A DNA stretch of 64,000 nucleotides, taken from contig NZ_LNJP01000003.1 in the NCBI RefSeq assembly GCF_001547525.1, positions 434,001 through 498,000 of the forward strand, given 5' to 3'. Shown in pieces: positions 18,220 through 27,984 of this stretch; the first letter of the stretch is position 1, and each line of letters starts with the position of its first letter. Origin of the DNA: Burkholderia anthina. Lineage in GTDB: Bacteria; Pseudomonadota; Gammaproteobacteria; Burkholderiales; Burkholderiaceae. The position numbers were made by a program, and so were the translations under genes. Below the pieces are notes generated by a model. The model searched no databases. It was not told the DNA's origin and was given only the letters and a program-made list of their open reading frames with translations.

Positions 18220-19629
18220 TCACCCCAGCTGGCGAATGTCGACGAAGTGGCCTTCGATCGCCGCGGCCGCCGCCATCGCGGGGCTCACGAGGTGCGTGCG
18301 ACCGCCCGCGCCCTGCCGGCCTTCGAAGTTGCGGTTCGACGTCGACGCGCAGCGCTCGCCCGGCTCGAGCCGGTCGGCGTTCATCGCGAGGCACATCGAG
18401 CAGCCCGGCTCGCGCCATTCGAAGCCCGCATCGGTGAACACCTTGTCGAGCCCTTCGCGCTCGGCCTGCGCCTTCACGAGGCCCGAGCCCGGCACGACCA
18501 TCGCGAGCCGCACGTTCGACGCGATGCGGCGGTTCAGCTTCTTCACGACGTACGCGGCCGCGCGGATGTCCTCGATCCGTGCGTTCGTGCACGAGCCGAT
18601 GAAGATCTTGTCGACCTTGATCGATTCGATCGGGGTGTTCGGCTCGAGCGCCATGTACGCCAGCGCGCGCTCCATCGCGTCGCGCTTGACCGGATCCTTC
18701 TCGCGTTCGGGATCGGGCACGCGACCGTCGATCGACGTGACCATTTCCGGCGACGTGCCCCACGTGACCTGCGGGACGATCTCGGCCGCGTTCAGCTCGA
18801 CCACGCGGTCGAACTGCGCGCCGTCGTCCGACTTGAACTGGCGCCAGTATTCGACGGCCTGATCCCATTCCGCGCCGGTCGGCACGAACGGACGGCCCTT
18901 CAGGTAGTCGATCGTCGTGTCGTCCACCGCGACCATGCCCGCGCGCGCGCCGGCCTCGATCGCCATGTTGCAGACGGTCATCCGGCCTTCCATCGTCAGC
19001 GCGCGAATGGTCGAGCCGCCGAATTCGATCGCGTAGCCCGTGCCGCCTGCCGTGCCGATCTTGCCGATGATCGCGAGCACGATGTCCTTCGCGGTACAGC
19101 CGCGCGGCAGCGCGCCCTCGACCTTCACGAGCATGTTCTTGCTCTTCTTCTGCAGCAGGGTCTGCGTCGCGAGCACGTGCTCGACTTCCGACGTGCCGAT
19201 GCCGTGCGCGAGCGCGCCGAACGCGCCGTGCGTGGACGTATGCGAATCGCCGCACACGATCGTCATGCCCGGCAGCGTCGCGCCCTGTTCCGGCCCGATG
19301 ATGTGGACGATGCCCTGGCGCACGTCGTTCATCTTGAACTGCGTGATGCCGAATGCATCGCAGTTCGCGTCGAGCGTGTCGACCTGCAGCTTCGAGACGG
19401 GATCGGCGATGCCGTGGCTGCGGTCCGTCGTCGGCACGTTGTGGTCCGACACGGCCAGGTTCGCGCTGATGCGCCACACCGGGCGCTGCGCGATCTTCAG
19501 CCCTTCGAATGCCTGCGGGCTCGTGACTTCATGCAGCAGTTGACGGTCGATGTAGAGCAGGGTCGTGCCGTCTTCCTCGGTGTGGACCACGTGGGTGTTC
19601 CACAGTTTGTCGTAGAGAGTCTGTGCCAT
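18220..19629 (-). CDS. leuC: 3-isopropylmalate dehydratase large subunit
   Basis: A 469-residue aconitase-family subunit holding the [4Fe-4S] cluster. Cluster cysteines are in [11 protein letters not shown] and in CSMCLAMN. Early motifs ([19 protein letters not shown]) are typical of LeuC. It heads the leuC-ecn-leuD-leuB block. A CATAAT -10-like hexamer (minus strand, 19680-19675) and a large inverted repeat lie upstream. Confidence 0.97.
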   Translation of the reverse strand: MAQTLYDKLWNTHVVHTEEDGTTLLYIDRQLLHEVTSPQAFEGLKIAQRPVWRISANLAVSDHNVPTTDRSHGIADPVSKLQVDTLDANCDAFGITQFKMNDVRQGIVHIIGPEQGATLPGMTIVCGDSHTSTHGAFGALAHGIGTSEVEHVLATQTLLQKKSKNMLVKVEGALPRGCTAKDIVLAIIGKIGTAGGTGYAIEFGGSTIRALTMEGRMTVCNMAIEAGARAGMVAVDDTTIDYLKGRPFVPTGAEWDQAVEYWRQFKSDDGAQFDRVVELNAAEIVPQVTWGTSPEMVTSIDGRVPDPEREKDPVKRDAMERALAYMALEPNTPIESIKVDKIFIGSCTNARIEDIRAAAYVVKKLNRRIASNVRLAMVVPGSGLVKAQAEREGLDKVFTDAGFEWREPGCSMCLAMNADRLEPGERCASTSNRNFEGRQGAGGRTHLVSPAMAAAAAIEGHFVDIRQLG

Positions 19630-19738
19630 GGGTATGCGGGGTCGTTGTGACTACAAGCCTTGCGGATGCGATCGATTATGCCACGCGGAACGCGTCGCGG
19701 CGCAGCGCCGACGCGAAAAAACCCATTAAAAACAGTGG

Positions 19739-19782
19739 TTTGGCTGGTAGTGTCAATACCTGTATCGGCATTACCAGCCAAA
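19739..19782. promoter_or_regulatory. 11-bp inverted repeat, candidate operator for leuC
   Basis: TTTGGCTGGTA (19739-19749) and TACCAGCCAAA (19772-19782) are perfect reverse complements with a 22-bp spacer, centres about three helical turns apart. A minus-strand TTGACA (19756-19751) sits in the spacer. It lies between divergent leuC and the glutathione S-transferase gene. A regulator site (LysR-type or other) is inferred. Confidence 0.5.
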
Positions 19783-20012
19783 ATGGGGCGCGCCGCGCAT
19801 CGCCTCGTCGGCTGCGCCGACGATTTCTCGACAGGGGGGCTCTGCTACAGCCCCGAAGGCGGCAAAGGCGACGAAAGCGACGCATGACGCAGCGCCTCCG
19901 GCATTTCCCGCTCGATCGCCTAGACTGTCTATTCGCAACGGGCGGCACGCGGCCGCCCTCCCGCCATCACGATGCGAGCATCACCCGAAGCATCGAAGGA
20001 CAGGAGCATTGC

Positions 20013-20738
20013 ATGCGATATGAACTCTATTACTGGCCTGAAATCCAGGGCCGCGGCGAGTACGTGCGCCTCGCGCTGGAAGCAGCCGAGGCCGACTACG
20101 TCGACGTCGCGCGCGAATCGGGACGCGGAATGGGCGTGGCGGCGATGATGCGCATGATGGACGACACGAAATCGGAATGCGTGCCGTTCGCGCCGCCGTT
20201 CCTGAAGGCCGGCGACGTGGTCGTCGGACAGACCGCGAACATCCTGCTGTTTCTCGGCGCGCGGCTCGGACTCGCGCCCGACGACGAAGCCGGCCGGCTG
20301 TGGGTGCACCAGCTCCAGCTGACCGCCGCCGATTTCATCACCGAGATCCACGACACGCACCATCCGATCGGCAGCGGCCTGTACTACGAGGACCAGAAGG
20401 CGGAAGCGGCCGAGCGCGCGGCCGATTTCCTCGAGAACCGGCTGCCGAAATTCCTCGGCTACTTCGATCGCGTGCTCGAACAGAATCCGCACAAGAGCGG
20501 TTATATCGCGGGCAGCACGCTCACCTACGCGGACCTGTCGATGTTCCAGTTGATCGAGGGCCTGCGCTATGCGTTTCCGAAAGCGATGAAGCGCGCGGAA
20601 CGCAAGATCGCCGGGCTCGTCGCGCTGCACGATCGCGTCGCACGGCATCCGCCCGTCGCGCACTACCTCGAGTCGGAACGCCGCATCCCGTTCAACGACA
20701 TGGGGATCTTCCGGCACTATCCGGAGCTGGACAAGTAA
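20013..20738 (+). CDS. Glutathione S-transferase family protein
   Basis: A 241-residue protein with a thioredoxin-fold N-terminal domain (MRYELYYWPEIQGRGEYVRL) and an all-helical C-terminal domain (YIAGSTLTYADLSMFQLIEG, the family N-capping box region). The start at 20013 has AGGAG 7 nt upstream. The N-terminal YYWPEIQGRGE resembles sigma/mu-like GSTs with a catalytic Tyr. The substrate is unknown. It is divergent from leuC and probably monocistronic. Confidence 0.9.
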   Translation: MRYELYYWPEIQGRGEYVRLALEAAEADYVDVARESGRGMGVAAMMRMMDDTKSECVPFAPPFLKAGDVVVGQTANILLFLGARLGLAPDDEAGRLWVHQLQLTAADFITEIHDTHHPIGSGLYYEDQKAEAAERAADFLENRLPKFLGYFDRVLEQNPHKSGYIAGSTLTYADLSMFQLIEGLRYAFPKAMKRAERKIAGLVALHDRVARHPPVAHYLESERRIPFNDMGIFRHYPELDK

Positions 20739-20751
20739 CGGCCGGCTGCCG

Positions 20752-21198
20752 TTACCCCATCGCCGCAGCGACCGACCGGCGCGGTGGCCCGTGCCGCGCG
20801 GCGGCCGCGTCGACGGCCTCGCCCGAGCGCGTGAGCCACGGCCCGACGTCCATTTCCTCGTAGCGCACGAGCCGGCTCTTGCGCGCGCGGCGACAGCATC
20901 GCGAACATCGGCGCGCGCCCTTCCGATGCGAGGTTGTACAGCGTCCGTGCGCCGCGTAGGCACCCGAATTGCCGGCCGACAGCACGGCCGTCAGGATCAA
21001 CGGATTCATCGCGCCGGCGGCGAGCAGGATCGCGATCATCGCGATGCGACGGCCCTGCAGACGACGTTTCAGCGTCGCTCCGGACGGCGGGGCCGTCTGC
21101 GCTGCCGCTTGCGCGGCATCCGTAATGTTCACCCCGATCGTGAGCCGGGACAGTCGATTCGATTCGGGATGCAAATCGATCGCGCCGGTCATTCGCAT
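20752..21198 (-). pseudogene. Amino-acid permease (APC family) remnant
   Basis: Fragments of an APC-family permease lie in order but in different frames and with gaps. They are an N-terminal LKRRLQGRRIAMIAI, a central AMNPLILTAVLSAGNSGAYA, then in another frame LYNLASEGRAPMFAMLSPR, and finally back in the first frame the C-terminal SRLVRYEEMDVGPWLTR. The total is under 150 codons against about 450-500 for the family, so large internal deletions and two frameshifts have occurred. The ancestral substrate cannot be told from what is left. Confidence 0.75.
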
Positions 21199-21226
21199 CG
21201 AAACCGGCGCTCGCTGGCCGGTCGCC

Positions 21227-21691
21227 TCACACGACGCTGCGCTTGATCGTCTGCAGTTCGGCCGTCGTCACGATCTTCTCGATCCGGAATCGCGGGCTTT
21301 CCAGCCACACGTTCGCGATCCGCCGGTACTCGTCGAGATCCTCGCACGCGAGCCGCACGAGAAAATCGAACGTGCCGCTCACCAGCCAGCAATCGAGCAC
21401 GGCCGGATTCGCGCGCATTTCCTCCTCGAACGGCGCCTGCGAACGCCCGTGGTCGGCCAGCACGATCTGCGCGATCACGACGATCGGCTTGGTCGCGCGC
21501 GGCGCGTTGATCACCGCGCGGTACCCTTCGATCACGCCGAGCGCCTCGAGCCGCTCCACGCGCGCCTGGCACGGCCGGGGCGTGAGATTCACGCGTTCCG
21601 ACAGCTTCCGGTAGGAAATCCGTCCGTCGGTGCGCAGGATGTCGAGAATCCGGAGATCGATCTTGTCCAACTGCATCTTCTTGTCGGTCAT
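21227..21691 (-). CDS. Lrp/AsnC family transcriptional regulator
   Basis: A 154-residue protein with an N-terminal winged helix-turn-helix (DLRILDILRTDGRISYRKL, residues 12-30) and a C-terminal RAM ligand domain. Such proteins sense amino acids. It lies just downstream of the DDAH-like gene on the same strand and next to the permease remnant, so arginine-type or other amino-acid metabolism is a reasonable guess. The effector is unknown. Confidence 0.92.
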   Translation of the reverse strand: MTDKKMQLDKIDLRILDILRTDGRISYRKLSERVNLTPRPCQARVERLEALGVIEGYRAVINAPRATKPIVVIAQIVLADHGRSQAPFEEEMRANPAVLDCWLVSGTFDFLVRLACEDLDEYRRIANVWLESPRFRIEKIVTTAELQTIKRSVV

Positions 21692-21789
21692 CCGCGTTCG
21701 TTCCGGTCGGGTCGTGGCTCATGCGCGGAACGTCTGCCGTTCCACACGCGGGCCCCATTATCCGGCCGAAGCCGCCGCGCGCCAATCGA

Positions 21790-22548
21790 CTAGAACCGCA
21801 GCGACAGGCACGTCAGGCCCCCGTCCATCTTGCGGAACTCGCTCGTGTCGATCACGTGCAGCGGCATGCCGAGCGACGCGATCGCGTCATGCACGCGCGG
21901 ATAGCCGGCCGGCGTGATCAGCGTGCCGTTCACGCGCAGCGTGTTGGCCGCATATTCGTCGGCGGCGGAAATCGCGATCCTTCGATAGTCGGCGAACGCC
22001 GGATGCGCGGCCAGCGCGTCGGTCACGAGCAGCGTGTCGTCGCCGAGCGCATTGACGACCGATTTCAGGTGCAGGCCGGCGCCGACCGGCACCGCGACGA
22101 CCGAGTAGCCATGGCGCGACACCAGCGACTCGAACGCGGCGATGCCTTGCGCGTCGGTGCGGCTCGTCAGCCCGATGAAGAAGCACTTGCCGACCAGCAT
22201 CACGTCGCCGCCGTCGAGGCGGCCCTGTTGCATCGGCAGCAGCTCGCGATGCACGCGCAGCGCCGCTTCGATGTGCGCGGTCTCGCCGCGCCGGGCGGGC
22301 GCGCCGGGGCGCGTGATCACCGCGAATTCCGGCGTGACGACGGCAACGTCCTCGACGAAGTGCGAATCGGGAAACGCATCGAGCGGCGGCAGTTCGGTCA
22401 GCTCGACCGCGAGCATGCGCAGCGCGTCGCAGTATGCGCGGAACTGCGCGAGCGTCTTGTCGTAGTCGGGTGCGCCAAGTTCGGCGGTGGTCAGGCCCGC
22501 GCCGCAGGACGGCGCGGGACGGCGAACGATCGCTTGCGTGAATTGCAT
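21790..22548 (-). CDS. Dimethylarginine dimethylaminohydrolase-like protein
   Basis: A 252-residue guanidino-group-modifying enzyme. DDAH hydrolyses N-methylated arginines to citrulline and a methylamine. The catalytic triad candidates are His160 (AGLHLKSVV) and Cys247 (GGLTCLSLRF), with FVEDVAVV and LDGGDVMLVG as the substrate-binding acidic motifs. ATG 22548 has an excellent GGAGGAG Shine-Dalgarno. Arginine deiminase-fold relatives cannot be fully excluded, but the C-terminal LTCLS and size fit DDAH. Confidence 0.86.
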   Translation of the reverse strand: MQFTQAIVRRPAPSCGAGLTTAELGAPDYDKTLAQFRAYCDALRMLAVELTELPPLDAFPDSHFVEDVAVVTPEFAVITRPGAPARRGETAHIEAALRVHRELLPMQQGRLDGGDVMLVGKCFFIGLTSRTDAQGIAAFESLVSRHGYSVVAVPVGAGLHLKSVVNALGDDTLLVTDALAAHPAFADYRRIAISAADEYAANTLRVNGTLITPAGYPRVHDAIASLGMPLHVIDTSEFRKMDGGLTCLSLRF

Positions 22549-22723
22549 CGACTCCTCCATGTTCTGCGCCGCACCCGTGCCGTGCACGGGCCGGCGGCGT
22601 CGTGTCCGGACCATTATCGGAAGCCAAATTGCGCAATTCGCGTCGATTTCGGCGGCGCCGACAGCCGATTGCGTCGAATTGCGCGCACCACGCAGCCGAT
22701 TCGGCGAACGGGCCGCCCGCGCG

Positions 22724-23974
22724 TCATGCGCCGGGCTCGAATCCCATCTGCGCGCGGCCGAGCGCCGTGAGTTCGCCCTCCCCCGCGCGCCCGGCGAAAT
22801 CGACCTCGAAATGGTCGGCCGGGAAATCGGGCGGGCTGTCGCCGCGCAGGAACGCGCAACGCTGGCGTTGCAGGTACGCGTCGTTCTTCGCGCAGCCGGG
22901 CGCGGCCGCGATGTACATCACGTTGCTGTCGCCGCTGCCGCGATGCGCATCCTCGACCGCATGCACGACGTCGCCGTGCCAGAACACCGCGTCGCCCGGT
23001 TCCATATGCGGGATCGGCACCAGCGCATCGAGCAGCAGCGCGTGCCATTCCGGGCGAATCGACAACGCGCGGCCGGGACGCGCGCCGCACAGGTCGTCGT
23101 CGGCGACGTCGTCCTGCAGCGCGCGCAGCACGACATAGGCCATCGCGTTCGCAACCGGGATCAGCTGCAGCGTGCCGTCGCCGGGCCCCTGCGGTGTCAG
23201 CGCTGTCCAGCCCTGGAACGTGCGGAACATCGAACACACGGCCGGCGACGGAATCTCTTCGACGTCGGGCCGGAACGCCGCATCGAACGGATCGTACTCG
23301 CGCCAGCGGCCGGCCAGCACATGGCGATAGACCTGCCGAAAATTCGCGCCGAGCCAGCGCTCGACCGAGCCGCCGTCGACATGCGGCGACAGCCCGAGCG
23401 AAGTCGAACCGGGCGGCCGGCGGCGGATCCGGTCCGCATACGCGGGCACCCGATCGGGATCGAAATGCGCACGTACGCCGTCCGCATGTCGCCACAGGCG
23501 GTTCAGGAACACCCGCGCCTGCGTGAGCGCCGGCGACTGGCGCGCGGCCACCTGCGGCTTCGACCAGTAGACGCCGTAGATCTGCGGCTTGCCCGACGCC
23601 AGATTGCCGAAATAGCGGTCTTCCGCGCGCGCGTGCAGCCGGTCGGCGAAACGGTTCGCATCCAGATACGCGCCGATCTCGTCGTTCCAGTCGCGTGCCT
23701 GCCTCGCATCGAACACGCCGCGGATCACGACCGCGCCATGCGTTCGGATCGCCGCAACCGCATGCGGATCGACCCGGCCGCCCGCGATATCCGTGAACGG
23801 CACGACCGGAATCACGTCGTGGCCGTGCGCGTGCGCGCGGCGGATCGCATCGACCTGCCGGGCGATGTCGCCCTCCACTTCGCGGAACGTGGCCGCGTAG
23901 CCGGGCAAGTCGGCGCGCAGCGCCCGTTTCGCCGCGCGGATCGCGGCAGGCAGGTCGTCAATCGTCAGTTGCAT
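22724..23974 (-). CDS. DUF1479 (YbiU-like) putative Fe(II)/2-oxoglutarate oxygenase
   Basis: A 416-residue protein of the DUF1479 family, starting [19 protein letters not shown] with a GAGGAG Shine-Dalgarno. A likely metal facial triad is visible: HVDGG in the middle, and H in [14 protein letters not shown] toward the end, with an Arg-containing core. The substrate is unknown; some relatives have been linked to nucleoside or small-molecule oxidation. It lies beside a VOC-family gene on the same strand, and an AraC regulator diverges from that pair. Confidence 0.82.
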   Translation of the reverse strand: MQLTIDDLPAAIRAAKRALRADLPGYAATFREVEGDIARQVDAIRRAHAHGHDVIPVVPFTDIAGGRVDPHAVAAIRTHGAVVIRGVFDARQARDWNDEIGAYLDANRFADRLHARAEDRYFGNLASGKPQIYGVYWSKPQVAARQSPALTQARVFLNRLWRHADGVRAHFDPDRVPAYADRIRRRPPGSTSLGLSPHVDGGSVERWLGANFRQVYRHVLAGRWREYDPFDAAFRPDVEEIPSPAVCSMFRTFQGWTALTPQGPGDGTLQLIPVANAMAYVVLRALQDDVADDDLCGARPGRALSIRPEWHALLLDALVPIPHMEPGDAVFWHGDVVHAVEDAHRGSGDSNVMYIAAAPGCAKNDAYLQRQRCAFLRGDSPPDFPADHFEVDFAGRAGEGELTALGRAQMGFEPGA

Positions 23975-24085
23975 CGTCGTCTCCTCGCTGAAAGCGTGTC
24001 GTGATGTGCTGTCAGCGTACGGCCGGCACACGGCCGCCATCACCACTATCCGGCCAATGATCGATACAATCCTGACAATCGTGCG

Positions 24086-24475
24086 TCATTCGGGACGATG
24101 GCAGACCACGCAGAGCTTGTTGCCGTCCGGGTCGCGGAAATACGCGCCGTAATAGTCGCGGTGATAGTGCGGCCGCAGGCCCGGCGGCCCTTCGCAGGTG
24201 CCGCCATGCCGCAGCGCGAGTGCGTGGCAGCGATCGACGTGCGCGCGGGTCGGCGCATCGAACGCGATCGTGTGGCCGTTGCCCGGCTCCGGTGGGCGGC
24301 CGTCGAGCGGCTTGCCGAAGAAGAACAGCGGCCGCTCGGAATCGGCCGGCATCCAGCCCGACCAGCCGTCCGGCTCGCGGAATTTCAGGCGCAGCCCGAG
24401 TGCCGCGAACAGCGGCGCATAGAAATCGTAGGCGCGCGCCGTATCACCGACGCCCACGCACACATGTGAAAACAT
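24086..24475 (-). CDS. VOC (glyoxalase/bleomycin resistance) family protein
   Basis: A 129-residue single vicinal-oxygen-chelate module. HVCVGVGDTARAYDFYAPLF at the N-terminus and YGAYFRDPDGNKLCVVCH at the C-terminus are typical. Metal-ligand candidates are His4 and the acidic/His positions in the second half. The substrate is unknown. It is divergent from the AraC gene (72 bp between starts), which may regulate it. Confidence 0.88.
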   Translation of the reverse strand: MFSHVCVGVGDTARAYDFYAPLFAALGLRLKFREPDGWSGWMPADSERPLFFFGKPLDGRPPEPGNGHTIAFDAPTRAHVDRCHALALRHGGTCEGPPGLRPHYHRDYYGAYFRDPDGNKLCVVCHRPE

Positions 24476-24546
24476 GGCATCGCTCCTTGGTGAGAATCGC
24501 TCACGATCATGCCACGGCGCACTGCCCGCCCCTACCGGAGGCCGCG

Positions 24547-25524
24547 ATGAAACCGCAATACGAGCACGTGACGTTCGCGTCCGGCTGTTCGATCCGCGTC
24601 TATCACCGCCAGCTCGCGCGCATTCCGTTCGAATGGCATCGCCATCCCGAATACGAACTGACGCTGACGCTCAACAGCCGCGGCCAGCGCTTCATCGGCG
24701 ATCACGTCGCGCGCTACGCGGACGACGATCTCGTGCTCGTGCCGCCGAACCTGCCGCATACGTGGTCGTCGAACGCGCGCATCGATCGCGACGCGCCTGA
24801 AGTCGCGCTCGTCGTCTGGTTCGACGGAGACTGGGCGCGGCGGCTGGCCGACTGCTGCCCCGAATACGCGCCGCTGCGCTCGCTGCTGCGGCGCGCGGCG
24901 CCGGGGCTGCGCTTCGACGTGGAGACGGCCCGCGCGATGCGCGCGCGGCTGCCGCGGTTGCTCGATCCGTCGCCACGCGTACGGCTCACGGCCACGCTCG
25001 ACACGCTTGCCGATCTCGCGGAAGCCGGCGGCGAACCGCTCGCCACCGTGCATGCGTACGACCGGCCCGACGGCGCGCCGTCGCCCGGCGGGCCGGGCGC
25101 GCCCGAAGCCGAACGCCTCGACCGCGTGCTCGACGCGATCGACCGGCATTTCCACGAACCGCTGCGCATCGACGCACTCGCCGCTGCCGCGCACCTGTCC
25201 GAACGCACGCTGCAACGGTTGTTCGTCCGGCATCTCGGCGAAAGCGTCGGCCGTTACGTGCAGCGGCTGCGCCTCGCGCATGCATGCCGCCATCTCGTCG
25301 GCACCGACTGGCCGATCGCGACGGTCGCCGCGCGCTGCGGCATTCCGAATGCCGCGAACTTCAATCGCCAGTTCCTCGCCGCGCGCGGCACGACGCCCGG
25401 CGCGTACCGGCAGTTCTTCAAGCAGCACGGCCATGCACCGGACGACGACGCGCCCGCGCTCGACACGCGGCCGCCGTCGCTGGAGCGCCGCGCCGGCTCG
25501 GGCCAACGCCGGCCGCGCAAATGA
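24547..25524 (+). CDS. AraC family transcriptional regulator
   Basis: A 325-residue regulator with an N-terminal cupin sensor (RIPFEWHRHPEYELTLTL, residues 24-41) and a C-terminal double helix-turn-helix (HLSERTLQRLFVRHLGESV and IATVAARCGIPNAANFNRQF). ATG 24547 has GGAGG upstream. The divergent VOC gene is the most likely target. The effector is unknown. Confidence 0.92.
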   Translation: MKPQYEHVTFASGCSIRVYHRQLARIPFEWHRHPEYELTLTLNSRGQRFIGDHVARYADDDLVLVPPNLPHTWSSNARIDRDAPEVALVVWFDGDWARRLADCCPEYAPLRSLLRRAAPGLRFDVETARAMRARLPRLLDPSPRVRLTATLDTLADLAEAGGEPLATVHAYDRPDGAPSPGGPGAPEAERLDRVLDAIDRHFHEPLRIDALAAAAHLSERTLQRLFVRHLGESVGRYVQRLRLAHACRHLVGTDWPIATVAARCGIPNAANFNRQFLAARGTTPGAYRQFFKQHGHAPDDDAPALDTRPPSLERRAGSGQRRPRK

Positions 25525-25556
25525 AAACACCCCGACGGGCTGACCCGTCGGGGTGT
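25523..25556 (-). terminator. Terminator between gltA and the AraC gene
   Basis: ACACCCCGACGGG (25527-25539), loop CTGA, CCCGTCGGGGTGT (25544-25556): a perfect 13-bp stem. The A-run at its left gives TTTT on the minus strand. It terminates the sdh-gltA transcript and overlaps the end of the AraC gene. Confidence 0.88.
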
Positions 25557-25614
25557 CGTGGCGTTGCGGTTGCCCGACGCGAGCGACCTGCCGGCCGCTC
25601 GCGCCGCACACGGT

Positions 25615-26916
25615 TTAACGTGCGTTGAGCGGCTTCGCTTCGCGCGGCGTATCGCCGATGAACAGCTGGCGCGGACGGCCGATCTTCTGTTCCGGATCGG
25701 CGATCATTTCGTTCCACTGTGCGATCCAGCCGACCGTACGTGCCATCGCGAAGATACACGTGAACATCGACGTCGGGATGCCCAGCGCGCGCTGGACGAT
25801 ACCCGAGTAGAAGTCGACGTTCGGGTACAGCTTGCGCGACACGAAGTATTCGTCTTCCAGCGCGATCTTCTCGAGCTGCATCGCGAGCTTGAACAGCGGG
25901 TCGTCGTGCAGGCCCAGTTCGTTCAGCACTTCGTAGCACGTCTCGCGCATCAGCTTCGCACGCGGGTCGTAGTTCTTGTACACGCGGTGGCCGAAGCCCA
26001 TCAGCTTCACGCCCGAGTTCTTGTCCTTCACCTGCTTGATGAATTCGGGGATGTTGTCCGGCGAACCGATCTGCTCGAGCATGTTCAGCGCGGCTTCGTT
26101 CGCACCGCCGTGCGCCGGGCCCCACAGACACGCGATACCGGCCGCGATACACGCGAACGGGTTCGCGCCCGACGAGCCGGCCAGGCGGACCGTCGACGTC
26201 GATGCGTTCTGCTCGTGATCGGCGTGCAGGATCAGGATGCGGTCGAGCGCGCGGACGAGCACGTCGTTGACCTTGTACTCTTCGCACGGGTTCGAGAACA
26301 TCATGTGCATGAAGTTCGCGCTGTACGACAGCGAGTTCTTCGGATACACGAACGGCTGGCCGATGCTGTACTTGTACGCCATCGCGACGAGCGTCGGCAG
26401 CTTCGCGATCATGCGGATCGCCGACACTTCGCGGTGACGCGGGTCGTTGATGTCGAGCGAGTCGTGGTAGAACGCCGACAGCGCACCGACTGCGGCGACC
26501 AGGATCGCCATCGGGTGCGCGTCGCGACGGAAGCCACGGAAGAAGAAGTGCATCTGCTCGTGCACCATCGTGTGCTTCGTGACGGTGTCGACGAATTCCT
26601 TCTTCTGCGCGGCGTTCGGCAGTTCGCCCTTCAGCAGCAGGTAGCAGCTTTCGAGGAAGTCCGCGTTTTGTGCGAGGTTGTCGATCGGGTAGCCGCGGTA
26701 CAGCAGCTCGCCCTTGTCGCCGTCGATGTACGTGATCGCCGAATTACACGAAGCCGTCGACATGAAGCCCGGGTCGTAAGTGAACTTGCCGGTCTGGCCG
26801 TACAGCTTGCGGATGTCGATCACGTCCGGGCCCATCGTGCCCTTGTAGATCGGCATTTCGACGCTCGGCGAGTTGTCGCTGAACGATAGCGTGGCTTTAA
26901 CATCAGACGGAGTCAT
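25615..26916 (-). CDS. gltA: Citrate synthase
   Basis: A 433-residue type II (hexameric) citrate synthase condensing oxaloacetate and acetyl-CoA. Active-site residues are in [11 protein letters not shown] (His), [14 protein letters not shown] (His) and NVDFYSGIV (Asp). The N-terminal NADH-binding-type domain is present. It ends the sdhCDAB-sdhE-gltA order, about 66 bp after sdhE. Confidence 0.97.
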   Translation of the reverse strand: MTPSDVKATLSFSDNSPSVEMPIYKGTMGPDVIDIRKLYGQTGKFTYDPGFMSTASCNSAITYIDGDKGELLYRGYPIDNLAQNADFLESCYLLLKGELPNAAQKKEFVDTVTKHTMVHEQMHFFFRGFRRDAHPMAILVAAVGALSAFYHDSLDINDPRHREVSAIRMIAKLPTLVAMAYKYSIGQPFVYPKNSLSYSANFMHMMFSNPCEEYKVNDVLVRALDRILILHADHEQNASTSTVRLAGSSGANPFACIAAGIACLWGPAHGGANEAALNMLEQIGSPDNIPEFIKQVKDKNSGVKLMGFGHRVYKNYDPRAKLMRETCYEVLNELGLHDDPLFKLAMQLEKIALEDEYFVSRKLYPNVDFYSGIVQRALGIPTSMFTCIFAMARTVGWIAQWNEMIADPEQKIGRPRQLFIGDTPREAKPLNAR

Positions 26917-26982
26917 GGCACATCCTCAATCGAAATAAAGAAACGGGATTCGATAACGGGCGCAGCGCGTTACACCTTGGCG

Positions 26983-27255
26983 TCACACGTTGCGCAGCAT
27001 CTCCAACAGCCGGTGAATGTCCGGGCTGTCTAGGTCGCCTTCTGGTTCCTTGCGCGCGAGGAGCAAGTCCATCAGGTCGTTGTCGCTCAGATCGAGCAGG
27101 CGCGACAACGCGCCTACGTCTGCATCGGTGAGGTCATGCTCGTATCGGCTGAAGAATCGCTCGAATACGATGTCGTTCTCCAGCAGACCCCGCCGCGCGC
27201 GCCAGCGCAGGCGCGCGCGGCGGTGCGGGTCGGATTGATGCGATTCGTCGCTCAT
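26983..27255 (-). CDS. sdhE: Succinate dehydrogenase assembly factor SdhE
   Basis: A 90-residue YgfY/SdhE protein that helps attach FAD covalently to SdhA. The family RGxxE motif is RRGLLENDI, about residues 21-29. ATG 27255 is preferred; a TTG one codon earlier (27258) is in frame. It begins 6 bp after the sdhB stop, so translation is likely coupled. Confidence 0.92.
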   Translation of the reverse strand: MSDESHQSDPHRRARLRWRARRGLLENDIVFERFFSRYEHDLTDADVGALSRLLDLSDNDLMDLLLARKEPEGDLDSPDIHRLLEMLRNV

Positions 27256-27261
27256 CAAACT

Positions 27262-27963
27262 TTATACCGCGCGCCGAACCATCAGTTCCTTGATCTTGCC
27301 GATCGCCTTCGTCGGGTTCAGCCCCTTCGGGCAAACGTCGACGCAGTTCATGATCGTATGGCAACGGAACAGACGGTACGGGTCTTCCAGGTTGTCGAGA
27401 CGCTCGCCGGTGGCGGTGTCGCGGCTGTCCGCGATGAAGCGGTAAGCCTGCAGCAGGCCGGCCGGGCCGACGAACTTGTCCGGGTTCCACCAGAAGCTCG
27501 GGCACGACGTCGAGCAGCTCGCGCACAGAATGCACTCGTACACGCCGTCGAGCTCGTCGCGCTCTTCCGGCGACTGGAGGCGTTCCTTCTCCGGCGGCGG
27601 CGCGTCGTTGATCAGGTACGGCTTGATCGAGTGGTACTGGTTGAAGAAGTGCGTCATGTCGACGATCAGGTCGCGCACGACGGGCAGGCCCGGCAGCGGG
27701 CGCAGCACGATCTTCTGCGGCAGGTCGTTCAGGTTCGTCAGGCACGCGAGGCCGTTCTTGCCGTTGATGTTCATCGCGTCCGAACCGCACACGCCTTCGC
27801 GGCACGAACGGCGGAACGACAGCGTCTCGTCCAGTGCCTTCAGCTTGACCAGTGCGTCGAGCAGCATGCGCTCATGCTGGATCTCGAGCTCGTACGTCTG
27901 CATGCGCGGCGCTGCGTCCTTGTCCGGATCGTAGCGGTAGACTTCAAAAATGCGTTTTGCCAT
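27262..27963 (-). CDS. sdhB: Succinate dehydrogenase iron-sulfur subunit
   Basis: A 233-residue subunit carrying electrons from FAD to quinone. The [2Fe-2S] ligands are in [12 protein letters not shown] with a later Cys. The [4Fe-4S]/[3Fe-4S] ligands are in [12 protein letters not shown] and [17 protein letters not shown]. It sits 21 bp after sdhA. Confidence 0.97.
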   Translation of the reverse strand: MAKRIFEVYRYDPDKDAAPRMQTYELEIQHERMLLDALVKLKALDETLSFRRSCREGVCGSDAMNINGKNGLACLTNLNDLPQKIVLRPLPGLPVVRDLIVDMTHFFNQYHSIKPYLINDAPPPEKERLQSPEERDELDGVYECILCASCSTSCPSFWWNPDKFVGPAGLLQAYRFIADSRDTATGERLDNLEDPYRLFRCHTIMNCVDVCPKGLNPTKAIGKIKELMVRRAV

Positions 27964-27984
27964 TTCGGATTCCTTTGACTCGGC

